Origin: Candidatus Nitrosotenuis sp.
GTDB lineage: Archaea; Thermoproteota; Nitrososphaeria; Nitrososphaerales; Nitrosopumilaceae
DNA: 16,529 nucleotides
Direction of reading: 5' to 3'
Assembly (NCBI GenBank): GCA_023252015.1
Contig: JAHEXS010000011.1
Coordinates: forward strand, 1 to 16,529
Every line of letters begins with the position of its first letter. The first letter of the stretch is position 1. Both the position numbers and the translations under genes were made by a program. A model generated the notes under the pieces. The model was given only the letters and a program-made list of their open reading frames with translations, had not been told where the DNA came from and ran no database searches. Shown one piece after another: positions 6,439 to 13,023 of the stretch.

Positions 6439-7119
6439 TTATTCACTATTTGATCCTAACATTTCTTGTATTTTTTCAGTCAGATTTGGAACATGTGCAT
6501 GTTCTTCAATCATTCTTATGGCATCAAGTGCCTTTAATAATCCCTCTGGCTCCTCGCATGAAACTACGATGTATCCGTTTTGTCCAATTGTAATCAATGC
6601 CTTTGTAGCACTTTCTATTGTTTGAATCATAGAGCCGCGTTTTCCAATAAGTCTTGGAACTTTGCTTGGTGAGATCTTGACAAGTTCACCTTCCTCGATT
6701 TTTCCAAGGTCTCTATCCCCTATAGTAATTAGAGGATCTCTTGATCTGTCAAAATTTGCAATTCTTGCCGCAACCAAGTCTCCTTTTTTGAGACGTGATG
6801 TCAGCTCGTCAACTTTTGGGTTAAAATCCCTGCCAAAGACATCTTGAGCAGGTAATATACCAGGATAACATGAACGCATATCAAGTTCCCACGAAAGCGA
6901 AGTGTGTGACTTTACTATGCCAATTATAAAATCATCGATTCTTGGAACATACATTCCGGTCAACGGAATGACCCTAACGCCGCTCTCATAAATTTCAGAA
7001 ATACCGACAGTAGTTGCAATAATTCTATCGCCGACAAGATTAACATTTTCTTCTGCCCGGTACGGACCAGTTGTTATCACATCACCAGGAATTACATATT
7101 TTCTTTTAATATCATCCAT
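6439..7119 (-). CDS. rrp4: archaeal exosome RNA-binding cap subunit Rrp4
   Basis: This 226-residue protein has an N-terminal domain with YVIPGDVITTGPYRAEENV (the family's opening PGD motif), a middle S1 domain (about 62-135, containing DLVAARIANFD), and a C-terminal KH domain with the GxxG loop GKRG (159-162). Rrp4 trimers cap the Rrp41-Rrp42 ring and bind substrate RNA. The ATG of rrp4 shares one base with the SBDS stop codon (TAATG), so SBDS-Rrp4-Rrp41-Rrp42 are probably one transcript. No deviations from family length are seen. Confidence 0.95.
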   Translation of the reverse strand: MDDIKRKYVIPGDVITTGPYRAEENVNLVGDRIIATTVGISEIYESGVRVIPLTGMYVPRIDDFIIGIVKSHTSLSWELDMRSCYPGILPAQDVFGRDFNPKVDELTSRLKKGDLVAARIANFDRSRDPLITIGDRDLGKIEEGELVKISPSKVPRLIGKRGSMIQTIESATKALITIGQNGYIVVSCEEPEGLLKALDAIRMIEEHAHVPNLTEKIQEMLGSNSE

Positions 7120-7805
7120 TACTTTACCATCTCCACAGTTGCAGAACCCTTGGTTATGGAGCCAAGCCTGTCTATCACGTTTGCCCTTGCTCCAGCAGGT
7201 ATTTCTAGTATTGCTTTAAGTGATCCATTATTTTGCCATTCTTCTTTTTTTATTGTTCCATTAGACTTCAGTACAGAATAAGATTGTGCCGCATACTGGG
7301 CAGGAACCGTAATTTCAAGCAGCATGTTTTCGGATTTTAGTGGAATTATAGTACGTAGCTTTTCAACTATTTCCTTTGCCTGTTCCTCAGAATTTTTGAA
7401 TGGGTCAATTGAGATTCTTATTTGTTCCAGTGCTTGCTCGATTCGCATTGGAGGATGAGGTAAGTGAGATCTTGGATCAACGTATGTTTTTGCGATAAAA
7501 GTGATGATTTGTTTTCTTTTTTCAGCAATCATTTTTCGACGTTGGTCGGTGGTTAGGTTAAGTTCTCCTTTTTTGATAATTTGCTCTATTACCGCGGTTG
7601 TGTCTTGGGTTCCAAACGCCTTTAGCAGTTTTTCCTCGGACGCCTTTGTTCCCTTGCTAGAGTCAGTGTACACTTCGTCCGAAACCAGAATTGCCGAGAT
7701 GTCCTTTATTTTGCCCAACTTGTATTCAAGGGCAGGATCGGGCTTTACAAGAATCTCGAATTTTTCCCCGGCTACGGAATGTCGGATTACCGTTACCTCA
7801 GTCAT
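7119..7805 (-). CDS. sbds: ribosome maturation protein SBDS (Sdo1 homologue)
   Basis: This 228-residue SBDS protein shows the N-terminal FYSH domain (about 1-90, with VIRHSVAGEKFEILVKPD and ILVSDEVYTDSSKGTKAS), a helical middle domain (about 95-165, with TTDQRRKMIAEKRKQII and YVDPRSHLPHPPMRIEQAL) and a ferredoxin-like C-terminal domain. In eukaryotes SBDS with EFL1 releases the anti-association factor eIF6 from new 60S subunits; the archaeal role is taken to be comparable. It heads the exosome cluster, as in many archaea, where a proteasome alpha gene often precedes it; here the divergent rpoD cluster does. A TATA-like box 25 bases before the ATG at 7805 indicates a leaderless start. Confidence 0.95.
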   Translation of the reverse strand: MTEVTVIRHSVAGEKFEILVKPDPALEYKLGKIKDISAILVSDEVYTDSSKGTKASEEKLLKAFGTQDTTAVIEQIIKKGELNLTTDQRRKMIAEKRKQIITFIAKTYVDPRSHLPHPPMRIEQALEQIRISIDPFKNSEEQAKEIVEKLRTIIPLKSENMLLEITVPAQYAAQSYSVLKSNGTIKKEEWQNNGSLKAILEIPAGARANVIDRLGSITKGSATVEMVK

Positions 7806-7824
7806 GGTTTAGTAACCAAATATC

Positions 7825-7834
7825 GGTATTTATC
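7825..7834 (-). promoter_or_regulatory. TATA box of the SBDS-exosome cluster
   Basis: The minus strand reads GATAAATACC, centred about 25 bases upstream of the SBDS ATG at 7805. It is the probable main promoter for the 7805-to-4449 gene series. Confidence 0.5.
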
Positions 7835-7853
7835 TGATGTTAAAAACACGCTA

Positions 7854-7863
7854 GATTTTTATG
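7854..7863 (+). promoter_or_regulatory. possible TATA box of the rpoD-ribosomal cluster
   Basis: ATTTTTATG is centred about 31 bases before the TTG at 7890, so a leader of a few bases would be expected. It is weaker than the divergent SBDS box. Confidence 0.35.
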
Positions 7864-7889
7864 TGGATCAACTAGGTTTTTTTTAAGAT

Positions 7890-8528
7890 TTGACTTCTTT
7901 AGAGATTATTTCGCAAGATAAGCAACGCATGTCAGTTAAGATCAAAGGTGCTCCATTGCAATATGCAAATGCACTAAGACGAATTTGCCTTAACGGAGTT
8001 CCGGTTTTTGCAATAGACACTGTTGATGTCATAGACAATTCATCCGTAATGTCAGATGAGGGCGTAGCCCACAGATTAGGTCTCATACCACTAAAGACAG
8101 ACTTGAAACGATTTTCAGAACCATTAAAGTGCGCATGCCAAAGTAAGTCCGGTTGTTCAAACTGTCGCGTTATGCTGGTAATAGATTCCGGAGACACAGA
8201 TGTTACAAGAACCATTACCTCTGCCGAACTTAGCTCAGAAGACGACGTGGTAAAGGTAGTATCAGACAAGATTCCGATTGTACAGTTAGCTCCAGGTCAA
8301 AAGCTCAAAGTTGAAGCATATGCAAGACTTGGACGCGGATCAGATCACGCCAAATGGAATTCCGCAAACGTATCAGTACTTACGCACACAGACAAGCCAG
8401 ACGAGCATGTCCTTACGCTTGAAACTACTGGAGCACTAAGTCCAGAGCAGATTCTCTTGGCAGGCGTTGATGAACTTGAAAGTAGACTCCAAGAGTTCAA
8501 ACAGACAATGTCCGAACTCAAGGCATAA
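7890..8528 (+). CDS. rpoD: DNA-directed RNA polymerase subunit D (Rpb3 homologue)
   Basis: This 212-residue RpoD forms the assembly platform of archaeal RNA polymerase with RpoL, RpoN and RpoP. It shows the alpha-like dimerisation motif LQYANALRRICLNGVPVFAI (23-42) and SDEGVAHRLGLIPLKTD (55-71). A cysteine cluster CACQSKSGCSNC (Cys81, 83, 89, 92) lies where Rpb3 has its zinc loop. There is no inserted ferredoxin-like domain with extra cysteine sets as in some archaeal RpoD proteins. The TTG at 7890 is the only suitable start, since the first conserved residues follow directly and an in-frame ATG at 7929 would remove the N-terminal strand. It is the first gene of the L18e-L13-S9 cluster. Confidence 0.94.
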   Translation: MTSLEIISQDKQRMSVKIKGAPLQYANALRRICLNGVPVFAIDTVDVIDNSSVMSDEGVAHRLGLIPLKTDLKRFSEPLKCACQSKSGCSNCRVMLVIDSGDTDVTRTITSAELSSEDDVVKVVSDKIPIVQLAPGQKLKVEAYARLGRGSDHAKWNSANVSVLTHTDKPDEHVLTLETTGALSPEQILLAGVDELESRLQEFKQTMSELKA

Positions 8529-8533
8529 TCATA

Positions 8534-8543
8534 CATTATATTT
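8534..8543 (+). promoter_or_regulatory. TATA box for rpl18e
   Basis: CATTATATTT in the 35-base rpoD-rpl18e gap is centred about 26 bases before the ATG at 8564. The ribosomal protein genes therefore probably have their own leaderless promoter in addition to read-through from rpoD. Confidence 0.5.
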
Positions 8544-8563
8544 GGGCTACAAAAAGCCACTCC

Positions 8564-8911
8564 ATGACCAATCAAGTTTTGGTAAAAATGGTAAAGGAGC
8601 TAAAGCAGGCATCAATTAAGAACGATGCGCCAATTTGGTCAAAGATTGCAGAGATGGCACTAAAGCCAACCATTGCAAAACGAGTAGTAAACTTGGCCAA
8701 AATAGATAGCGTTACCAACGACAGCGATGTCATAATAGTACCAGGTAAATTACTTGGAACTGGAAATATTTCTCACAAAATAACAGTTTGTTCATTTTCA
8801 ATTTCCACTTCTGCCGCAAAAAAAATTCTGGAAGCAGGCGGAAAAATTGTCAGTCATTCTGAAATGATATCCAAATTTCCTTCAGGGAAGGGAGTGAGAA
8901 TAATTGGATAA
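8564..8911 (+). CDS. rpl18e: 50S ribosomal protein L18e (eL18)
   Basis: This 115-residue archaeal-length eL18 has a basic N-terminal helix (VKELKQASIKNDAPIWSKIA), VNLAKID, and the conserved fold segment VIIVPGKLLGTG (55-66), then SAAKKILEAGGKI and the C-terminal GKGVRIIG. It is a large-subunit protein of archaea and eukaryotes. The gene follows rpoD and overlaps the L13 gene by eight bases, so it belongs to the RpoD-L18e-L13-S9 cluster kept across archaea. Confidence 0.95.
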   Translation: MTNQVLVKMVKELKQASIKNDAPIWSKIAEMALKPTIAKRVVNLAKIDSVTNDSDVIIVPGKLLGTGNISHKITVCSFSISTSAAKKILEAGGKIVSHSEMISKFPSGKGVRIIG

Positions 8912-9350
8912 ACTAGGCCAGAACATAGTGGTTGACGGAACAGACCAGGTTGCAGGCAGACTAAGTTCAAACGTCGCAAAGATGCTCTTAAACGGAAATC
9001 GAGTTACAGTTGTGAACTGTGAAAAAATAATGCTTAGCGGAAACAGAAGTAACATAATCAATGAGTACAGAGCCTTTCTAGAGATTGCCAGCATACTGCA
9101 TCCAGAACACGGCCCATATCACCCAAGAAGGCCAGACACGATCATTGCAAGAATGGTGCGTGGAATGCTTCCAAGAAAAAAACCGTCAGGAGATGCAGCA
9201 CTAAAACGCCTTCGCACATACATGGGAGTACCAAAACAATTGAAATCATCAAAGAAGGTAATTTTAGAAAACGCAAAAATCACAAGACCTTCTGCCAATT
9301 ATACCACAATGTCTGACTTGTCAAAAACAGTAGGCTGGACACCAACATGA
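8904..9350 (+). CDS. rpl13: 50S ribosomal protein L13 (uL13)
   Basis: This 148-residue uL13 has VVDGTDQVAGRLSSNVAKMLL near the N-terminus, VVNCEKIMLSG, and the central block HPEHGPYHPRRPDTIIAR followed by MVRGMLPRKKPSGDAALKRL and YMGVP. Its length is typical for archaeal L13. Translation starts at a TTG (8904) inside the last codons of rpl18e; no ATG or GTG lies before the conserved region. It ends in an ATGA overlap with the S9 gene, implying translational coupling. Confidence 0.95.
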   Translation: MDKLGQNIVVDGTDQVAGRLSSNVAKMLLNGNRVTVVNCEKIMLSGNRSNIINEYRAFLEIASILHPEHGPYHPRRPDTIIARMVRGMLPRKKPSGDAALKRLRTYMGVPKQLKSSKKVILENAKITRPSANYTTMSDLSKTVGWTPT

Positions 9351-9793
9351 TTCCAAAGACAGAAATTTACTTTGCAACAAGAAAGACATCGAGGGCACAT
9401 GTCTACATTACAAAAGGGACAGGCCGAGTTAGAATAAACAATACTCCTGCAGAAATGATACAGCAGGAAACTGCAAGAGAGGTAATTTTGAGCCCGCTTG
9501 AGCTTGCAGGCGAATTAAGAAGTAAAGTAGACATCTCGGTTCGCGTTAAAGGTGGAGGATTTATGGGTCAAGCATATGCGGCAGCAACTGCAATTTCAAG
9601 AGCATTGACAGGTTGGACAAAATCGAAAAAGGATCCAAAAGAACACCCATTTGCAAAGCCAGTCAGAACAGAGTTACGTAAGAAAATCAACGAGTTTGAT
9701 AAACACCTTCTAAGCGGAGATGCCAGAAGAAAAGAGCCAAAGAAATTTGGCGGTCCTGGAGCTAGAAGAAGAAAACAAAAATCATACAGGTAG
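9347..9793 (+). CDS. rps9: 30S ribosomal protein S9 (uS9)
   Basis: This 148-residue uS9 has IYFATRKTSRAHVYITKGTG near the N-terminus, VRVKGGGFMGQAYAAATAIS (65-84), and the family-defining basic C-terminal tail ending in KSYR, which reaches the P-site tRNA in the ribosome. The ATG overlaps the L13 stop by four bases. In many archaea the RNA polymerase genes rpoN and rpoK follow directly. Here a nucleotidyltransferase gene begins one base after the stop codon instead. Confidence 0.95.
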   Translation: MIPKTEIYFATRKTSRAHVYITKGTGRVRINNTPAEMIQQETAREVILSPLELAGELRSKVDISVRVKGGGFMGQAYAAATAISRALTGWTKSKKDPKEHPFAKPVRTELRKKINEFDKHLLSGDARRKEPKKFGGPGARRRKQKSYR

Positions 9794-9794
9794 A

Positions 9795-10520
9795 TTGAAA
9801 GCAATAATTCTAGCAGGCGGCAAAGGAACGCGTGCAAAGCCTTTTACGGATTACTTTCCAAAGGCAATGATTCCAGTTTCTGGAAGCCCTCTGATAAGCC
9901 ATGTTGTACAATACTTGTCCTCATCCAAACTAGTTTCAGAAATAATCATAGTTACGGACATTGCTGGTCTTGGCGGTCAAATAAAGAATTATTTCGAGAA
10001 CGATCCAAAAATAAGATTTGTTCAAGATTCTGGAAGCGGCACTGCCGGAGACCTACTACATTTAGGCAAAACGCTTGGAAAAGAGCCATTTTTCTTGTGG
10101 TTTGTAGACAATCTCGGGGCAATCAACTTGGAAAAAATGTACGAGCACTTTATTAAAAAAAACAGCATCGCATGTGTTGCAACAAGACAATACAGAAAAG
10201 AAGAGACAGGCTTTGCAAAAGTAAACGACGGTATCGTTACCGAATTTATTGAAAAACCTCTAGTCAAAATGCCAAATTTTGAATGCACTGGGATCTATGT
10301 GATTCATGGAAAAATAATTGATTTGATAAAAGCCAAGTTTAGGACAAAAAAGAATGTCAATTTGTCATTTGATATTTTGCAAGGATTATCAAAAAAAGGA
10401 TTGGTCAGCGCGTTTGATATTAAAAATACGCCATGGTTAGATGTAGAATCCCCCGCAATACTAGAACGTAATGAGAAAATTGTTAAAAAAATATTAAAAC
10501 AAATGGATCACAAAGCGTGA
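9795..10520 (+). CDS. sugar-phosphate nucleotidyltransferase (NTP_transferase family)
   Basis: The N-terminus has the signature AIILAGGKGTRAKPFTDYFPKAMIPV: the GGxGTR phosphate loop and the PK lysine of sugar-1-phosphate nucleotidyltransferases. Further motifs are VQDSGSGTAGDLL, FLWFVDNLGAI with the metal-binding Asp, ETGFAKV, and FIEKP. It makes an NDP-sugar from an NTP and a sugar-1-phosphate. At 241 residues it is the catalytic domain only, without the left-handed beta-helix of bifunctional enzymes; nucleotide and sugar cannot be read from sequence. An upstream in-frame ATG at 9720 lies in the S9 gene and would add 25 unrelated residues; I prefer the TTG at 9795, one base after the S9 stop and one codon before KAIILAGG. 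The 3' end overlaps convergent leuD by 13 bases. Confidence 0.88.
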   Translation: MKAIILAGGKGTRAKPFTDYFPKAMIPVSGSPLISHVVQYLSSSKLVSEIIIVTDIAGLGGQIKNYFENDPKIRFVQDSGSGTAGDLLHLGKTLGKEPFFLWFVDNLGAINLEKMYEHFIKKNSIACVATRQYRKEETGFAKVNDGIVTEFIEKPLVKMPNFECTGIYVIHGKIIDLIKAKFRTKKNVNLSFDILQGLSKKGLVSAFDIKNTPWLDVESPAILERNEKIVKKILKQMDHKA

Positions 10521-11080
10521 CTCTTTTCATACAAGGTAATCTCGTCTTGGTATTGCAGTGTAACTGCAATGTCGTCTAGTCCTTCCAGCAATGTCTTTTT
10601 TCTACCCTCGTCTATTGCGAAGAGGATTATCTTGGAATCATATTTGACAGTTTGATGTTCCAGATCAACTTCGATTTTTGACATGGTGTGTATCAATTCA
10701 TCTATAACGTTTCTTGGAATTCGGATTGGTAAAATTCCATTTTTGAAGCAGTTGTTGTAGAATATGTCAGCAAAGGACGGCGCGATAATTACGTCAAGCC
10801 CATAGTCCTTTAGTGCCCACACTGCATGTTCACGTGATGAGCCACATCCAAAGTTTTCACCAGTTACGAGTATGTGGGAATCAGAGTATTTTGGGTTATT
10901 TAGTACAAAATCTGGTTTTTGCTGTCCACCTTGATCAAATTTCCAATCATAGAATAGAAATTTACCAAAACCAGTTCTTTGGACGAGTTTGAGAAATTGT
11001 TTTGGAACAATTTGATCTGTGTCGACATTTGCCCTATCCAATGGAATAGCAATACTGAGTACTTTGCTGAATTTGTCCAT
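10508..11080 (-). CDS. leuD: 3-isopropylmalate dehydratase small subunit, bacterial-type LeuD
   Basis: This is the swivel domain of isopropylmalate isomerase, which converts 2- to 3-isopropylmalate in leucine synthesis. The bacterial form is shown by length (190 residues), the N-terminal LDRANVDTDQIVPKQFLKLV, RTGFGKFLF, the GENFGCGSSREHAVWAL active-site loop (74-90), and the long C-terminal extension after LPIRI with DEGRKKTLLEGLDDIAVTL. It directly abuts the bacterial-type leuC upstream (stop of leuC at 11081), so the two form one unit. The archaeal-type pair lies next door at 12538-14312. Confidence 0.92.
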   Translation of the reverse strand: MDKFSKVLSIAIPLDRANVDTDQIVPKQFLKLVQRTGFGKFLFYDWKFDQGGQQKPDFVLNNPKYSDSHILVTGENFGCGSSREHAVWALKDYGLDVIIAPSFADIFYNNCFKNGILPIRIPRNVIDELIHTMSKIEVDLEHQTVKYDSKIILFAIDEGRKKTLLEGLDDIAVTLQYQDEITLYEKSHAL

Positions 11081-12487
11081 CTACAACCACTCTCGTACGT
11101 CAACAAAATGTCCTGCAATTGCTGCAGCTGCGGCCATAACTGGGCTAACAAGGTGAGTGCGTCCGCCAGTTCCCTGCCTTCCCTCAAAGTTCCTGTTGGA
11201 GGTACTTGCACATCTTTCGCCTCTTGATAAAATATCAGGATTCATTCCAAGGCACATACTGCATCCTGATTCTCGCCACTCAAAATTTGCATCCTGAAAT
11301 ATCTTGTCAAGGCCTATCTCTTCAGCTTGTTTTTTCACCTGCTGTGATCCTGGAACAACCATCACCCTAACATTTGGTGATGCCTTTCTTCCATGAATGA
11401 CATCCGCCGCTTCTATCAAATCTTGGAGTCGTGCATTTGTGCAAGAGCCGATGAATACCCGGTCTATTTTGATGTCGGTGATTTGGGTTCCTGGTTTTAG
11501 ATCCATGTATTCTAGCGCTTTTTTTGCTGCGTCTTCTTCGCTTTTGTTGCCATTCGCATATTCGCTTGGATGTGGGACGGTGTCTGTAACATCACTTGTC
11601 ATTGCAGGGTTTGTGCCCCAGCTTACTTGCGGCACGATATCACTTGCGTTAATTGTAAAGACCTTGTCAAATTTAGCTCCATTATCGGTCACCATATCGG
11701 TCTTCCAAAAATCAACTAGTTCATCATAATTTTTAGGTGTGTATTTTCTTCCTTTCAAATAATCAAATGTCTTGGCATCGGGCGCAATCAAGCCTGCTCT
11801 TGCGCCAGCCTCAATTGACATGTTACATATGGTCATTCTTTCGTCCATTGAAAGATCGGAAATTGCCTCGCCGCGGTATTCAATTACAGTTCCAGTTCCA
11901 CCTGCGGTTCCTATGCGTTTTATTATAGAAAGAATGATGTCCTTTGCAGTAATTGCGTGTCTGTGTTTTCTTTTCCCATCCACCCTAATTTCAAATGTTT
12001 TTGGTTTGTCCATCACAAGACATTGTGTTGCCAAAACATGTTCTACGTCGCTTGTTCCAATACCTAGTGCAAATGCTCCAAAGGCACCATGTGTTGACGT
12101 ATGGCTGTCTCCACATACAATTGTAGTGCCAGGTAAGGTTATCCCAAGTTCGGGGCCTATCACGTGCACTATTCCCTGATACGGGCTGTGTAAATCAAAC
12201 AACTCGATGCCAAACTCTTTGCAGTTTGTTTCCAGTGTTTTGATTTGGATTGCGGAAATTTGGTCGACGATTGGTAGGGAGCGGTTGTTTGTTGGAACGT
12301 TGTGATCCATGGTAGCAAATGTCAAATCCGGTCTTCGTACCTTTCTTTTGTTAAGCCTCAAGCCATCAAATGCTTGAGGGGACGTTACCTCGTGGACCAA
12401 ATGCCGGTCTATGTAGATGAGCGTCCTACCGTCAATTTCGGTTACCTTGTGAGAATTCCAGACTTTTTCAAACAACGTTTGCGGCAT
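11081..12487 (-). CDS. leuC: 3-isopropylmalate dehydratase large subunit, bacterial-type LeuC
   Basis: This 468-residue protein belongs to the aconitase superfamily and binds a [4Fe-4S] cluster. The cluster ligands are visible: Cys349 in FIGSCTNAR and Cys409/Cys412 in ESGCSMCLGMNP. Other blocks are TFATMDHNVPT, VCGDSHTSTHGAFGAFALGI, MSIEAGARAGLIAPD and NRNFEGRQG. The length, the TLFEKVW start and the long C-terminus through HFVDVREWL are those of bacterial LeuC (about 465 residues), not the about 420-residue archaeal form. With LeuD it isomerises isopropylmalate. A TATA-like box (CTTTATATTGA on the minus strand) lies about 29 bases upstream of the ATG. Confidence 0.94.
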   Translation of the reverse strand: MPQTLFEKVWNSHKVTEIDGRTLIYIDRHLVHEVTSPQAFDGLRLNKRKVRRPDLTFATMDHNVPTNNRSLPIVDQISAIQIKTLETNCKEFGIELFDLHSPYQGIVHVIGPELGITLPGTTIVCGDSHTSTHGAFGAFALGIGTSDVEHVLATQCLVMDKPKTFEIRVDGKRKHRHAITAKDIILSIIKRIGTAGGTGTVIEYRGEAISDLSMDERMTICNMSIEAGARAGLIAPDAKTFDYLKGRKYTPKNYDELVDFWKTDMVTDNGAKFDKVFTINASDIVPQVSWGTNPAMTSDVTDTVPHPSEYANGNKSEEDAAKKALEYMDLKPGTQITDIKIDRVFIGSCTNARLQDLIEAADVIHGRKASPNVRVMVVPGSQQVKKQAEEIGLDKIFQDANFEWRESGCSMCLGMNPDILSRGERCASTSNRNFEGRQGTGGRTHLVSPVMAAAAAIAGHFVDVREWL

Positions 12488-12510
12488 TTTACACTAGATA
12501 TTTGCTAGAA

Positions 12511-12521
12511 TCAATATAAAG
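12511..12521 (-). promoter_or_regulatory. TATA box of the bacterial-type leuCD unit
   Basis: The minus strand reads CTTTATATTGA, centred about 29 bases upstream of the leuC ATG at 12487. It sits in the 50-base gap after the archaeal-type pair, so the two isomerase pairs can be transcribed separately. Confidence 0.5.
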
Positions 12522-12537
12522 ATGTAAAAGTGTGCGT

Positions 12538-13023
12538 TTAATCTGGCTTGTATTTGAAGAGGCCGCCTGCCGCTATGATTTTTGAGATTATATCAGAGAA
12601 GGGCTTCATGGAATAGACTTCATTTTTTGTAAGGTTTTTAATTTCATTTTTTTGTGTGTTGATTTCTAACTGGTCATTTTCCGATATTTTCTTGTAGGCA
12701 GTTTCATCAATTTCTATTGGAAGTAGGAATGCGCCATCAACTGCATTTCTGTAAAATATTCTTGCAAATGACAATGCCAGTACTGCCGTAATTCCACAAT
12801 GGCTCAATGCGATTGGGGCGTGTTCACGTGATGAGCCACATCCAAAGTTTTTTCCTGCCACGATAAAGTCGCCCTTTTTTACTCTTGCATGAAAATTTGG
12901 ATCTATCCCTTCCGTTGCGTGCTTTGCTATTTCGTCATAATCATGTAGTTTCAGATATGTTCCTGGGAGAATTACGTCGGTGTCAATGTTGTCGCGTTCG
13001 TATTTTATTACCTTGCCTGCCAT
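12538..13023 (-). CDS. aconitase-superfamily dehydratase small subunit, archaeal-type LeuD/HacB
   Basis: This 161-residue swivel-domain protein is of the short archaeal type. It shows RDNIDTDVILPGTYLKL, GKNFGCGSSREHAPIAL (57-73) and FARIFYRNAVDGAFLLPIEI. Substrate choice in this family is largely set by the loop after DTDxIxPGxYL. Here it reads YLKLHDYDE, with Lys25 at the position where methanogen homoaconitases are known (from memory) to have Arg. It could thus serve isopropylmalate, homoaconitate (lysine by the aminoadipate route) or another 2-oxoacid pathway. It overlaps the stop of its large subunit by one base (TAATG) and must act with it. Confidence 0.88.
   Translation of the reverse strand: MAGKVIKYERDNIDTDVILPGTYLKLHDYDEIAKHATEGIDPNFHARVKKGDFIVAGKNFGCGSSREHAPIALSHCGITAVLALSFARIFYRNAVDGAFLLPIEIDETAYKKISENDQLEINTQKNEIKNLTKNEVYSMKPFSDIISKIIAAGGLFKYKPD

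Noticed and set aside
11772..12179. 135-codon plus-strand ORF opposite leuC
   Set aside because: Lies fully within the well-recognised LeuC and shows no protein family of its own.
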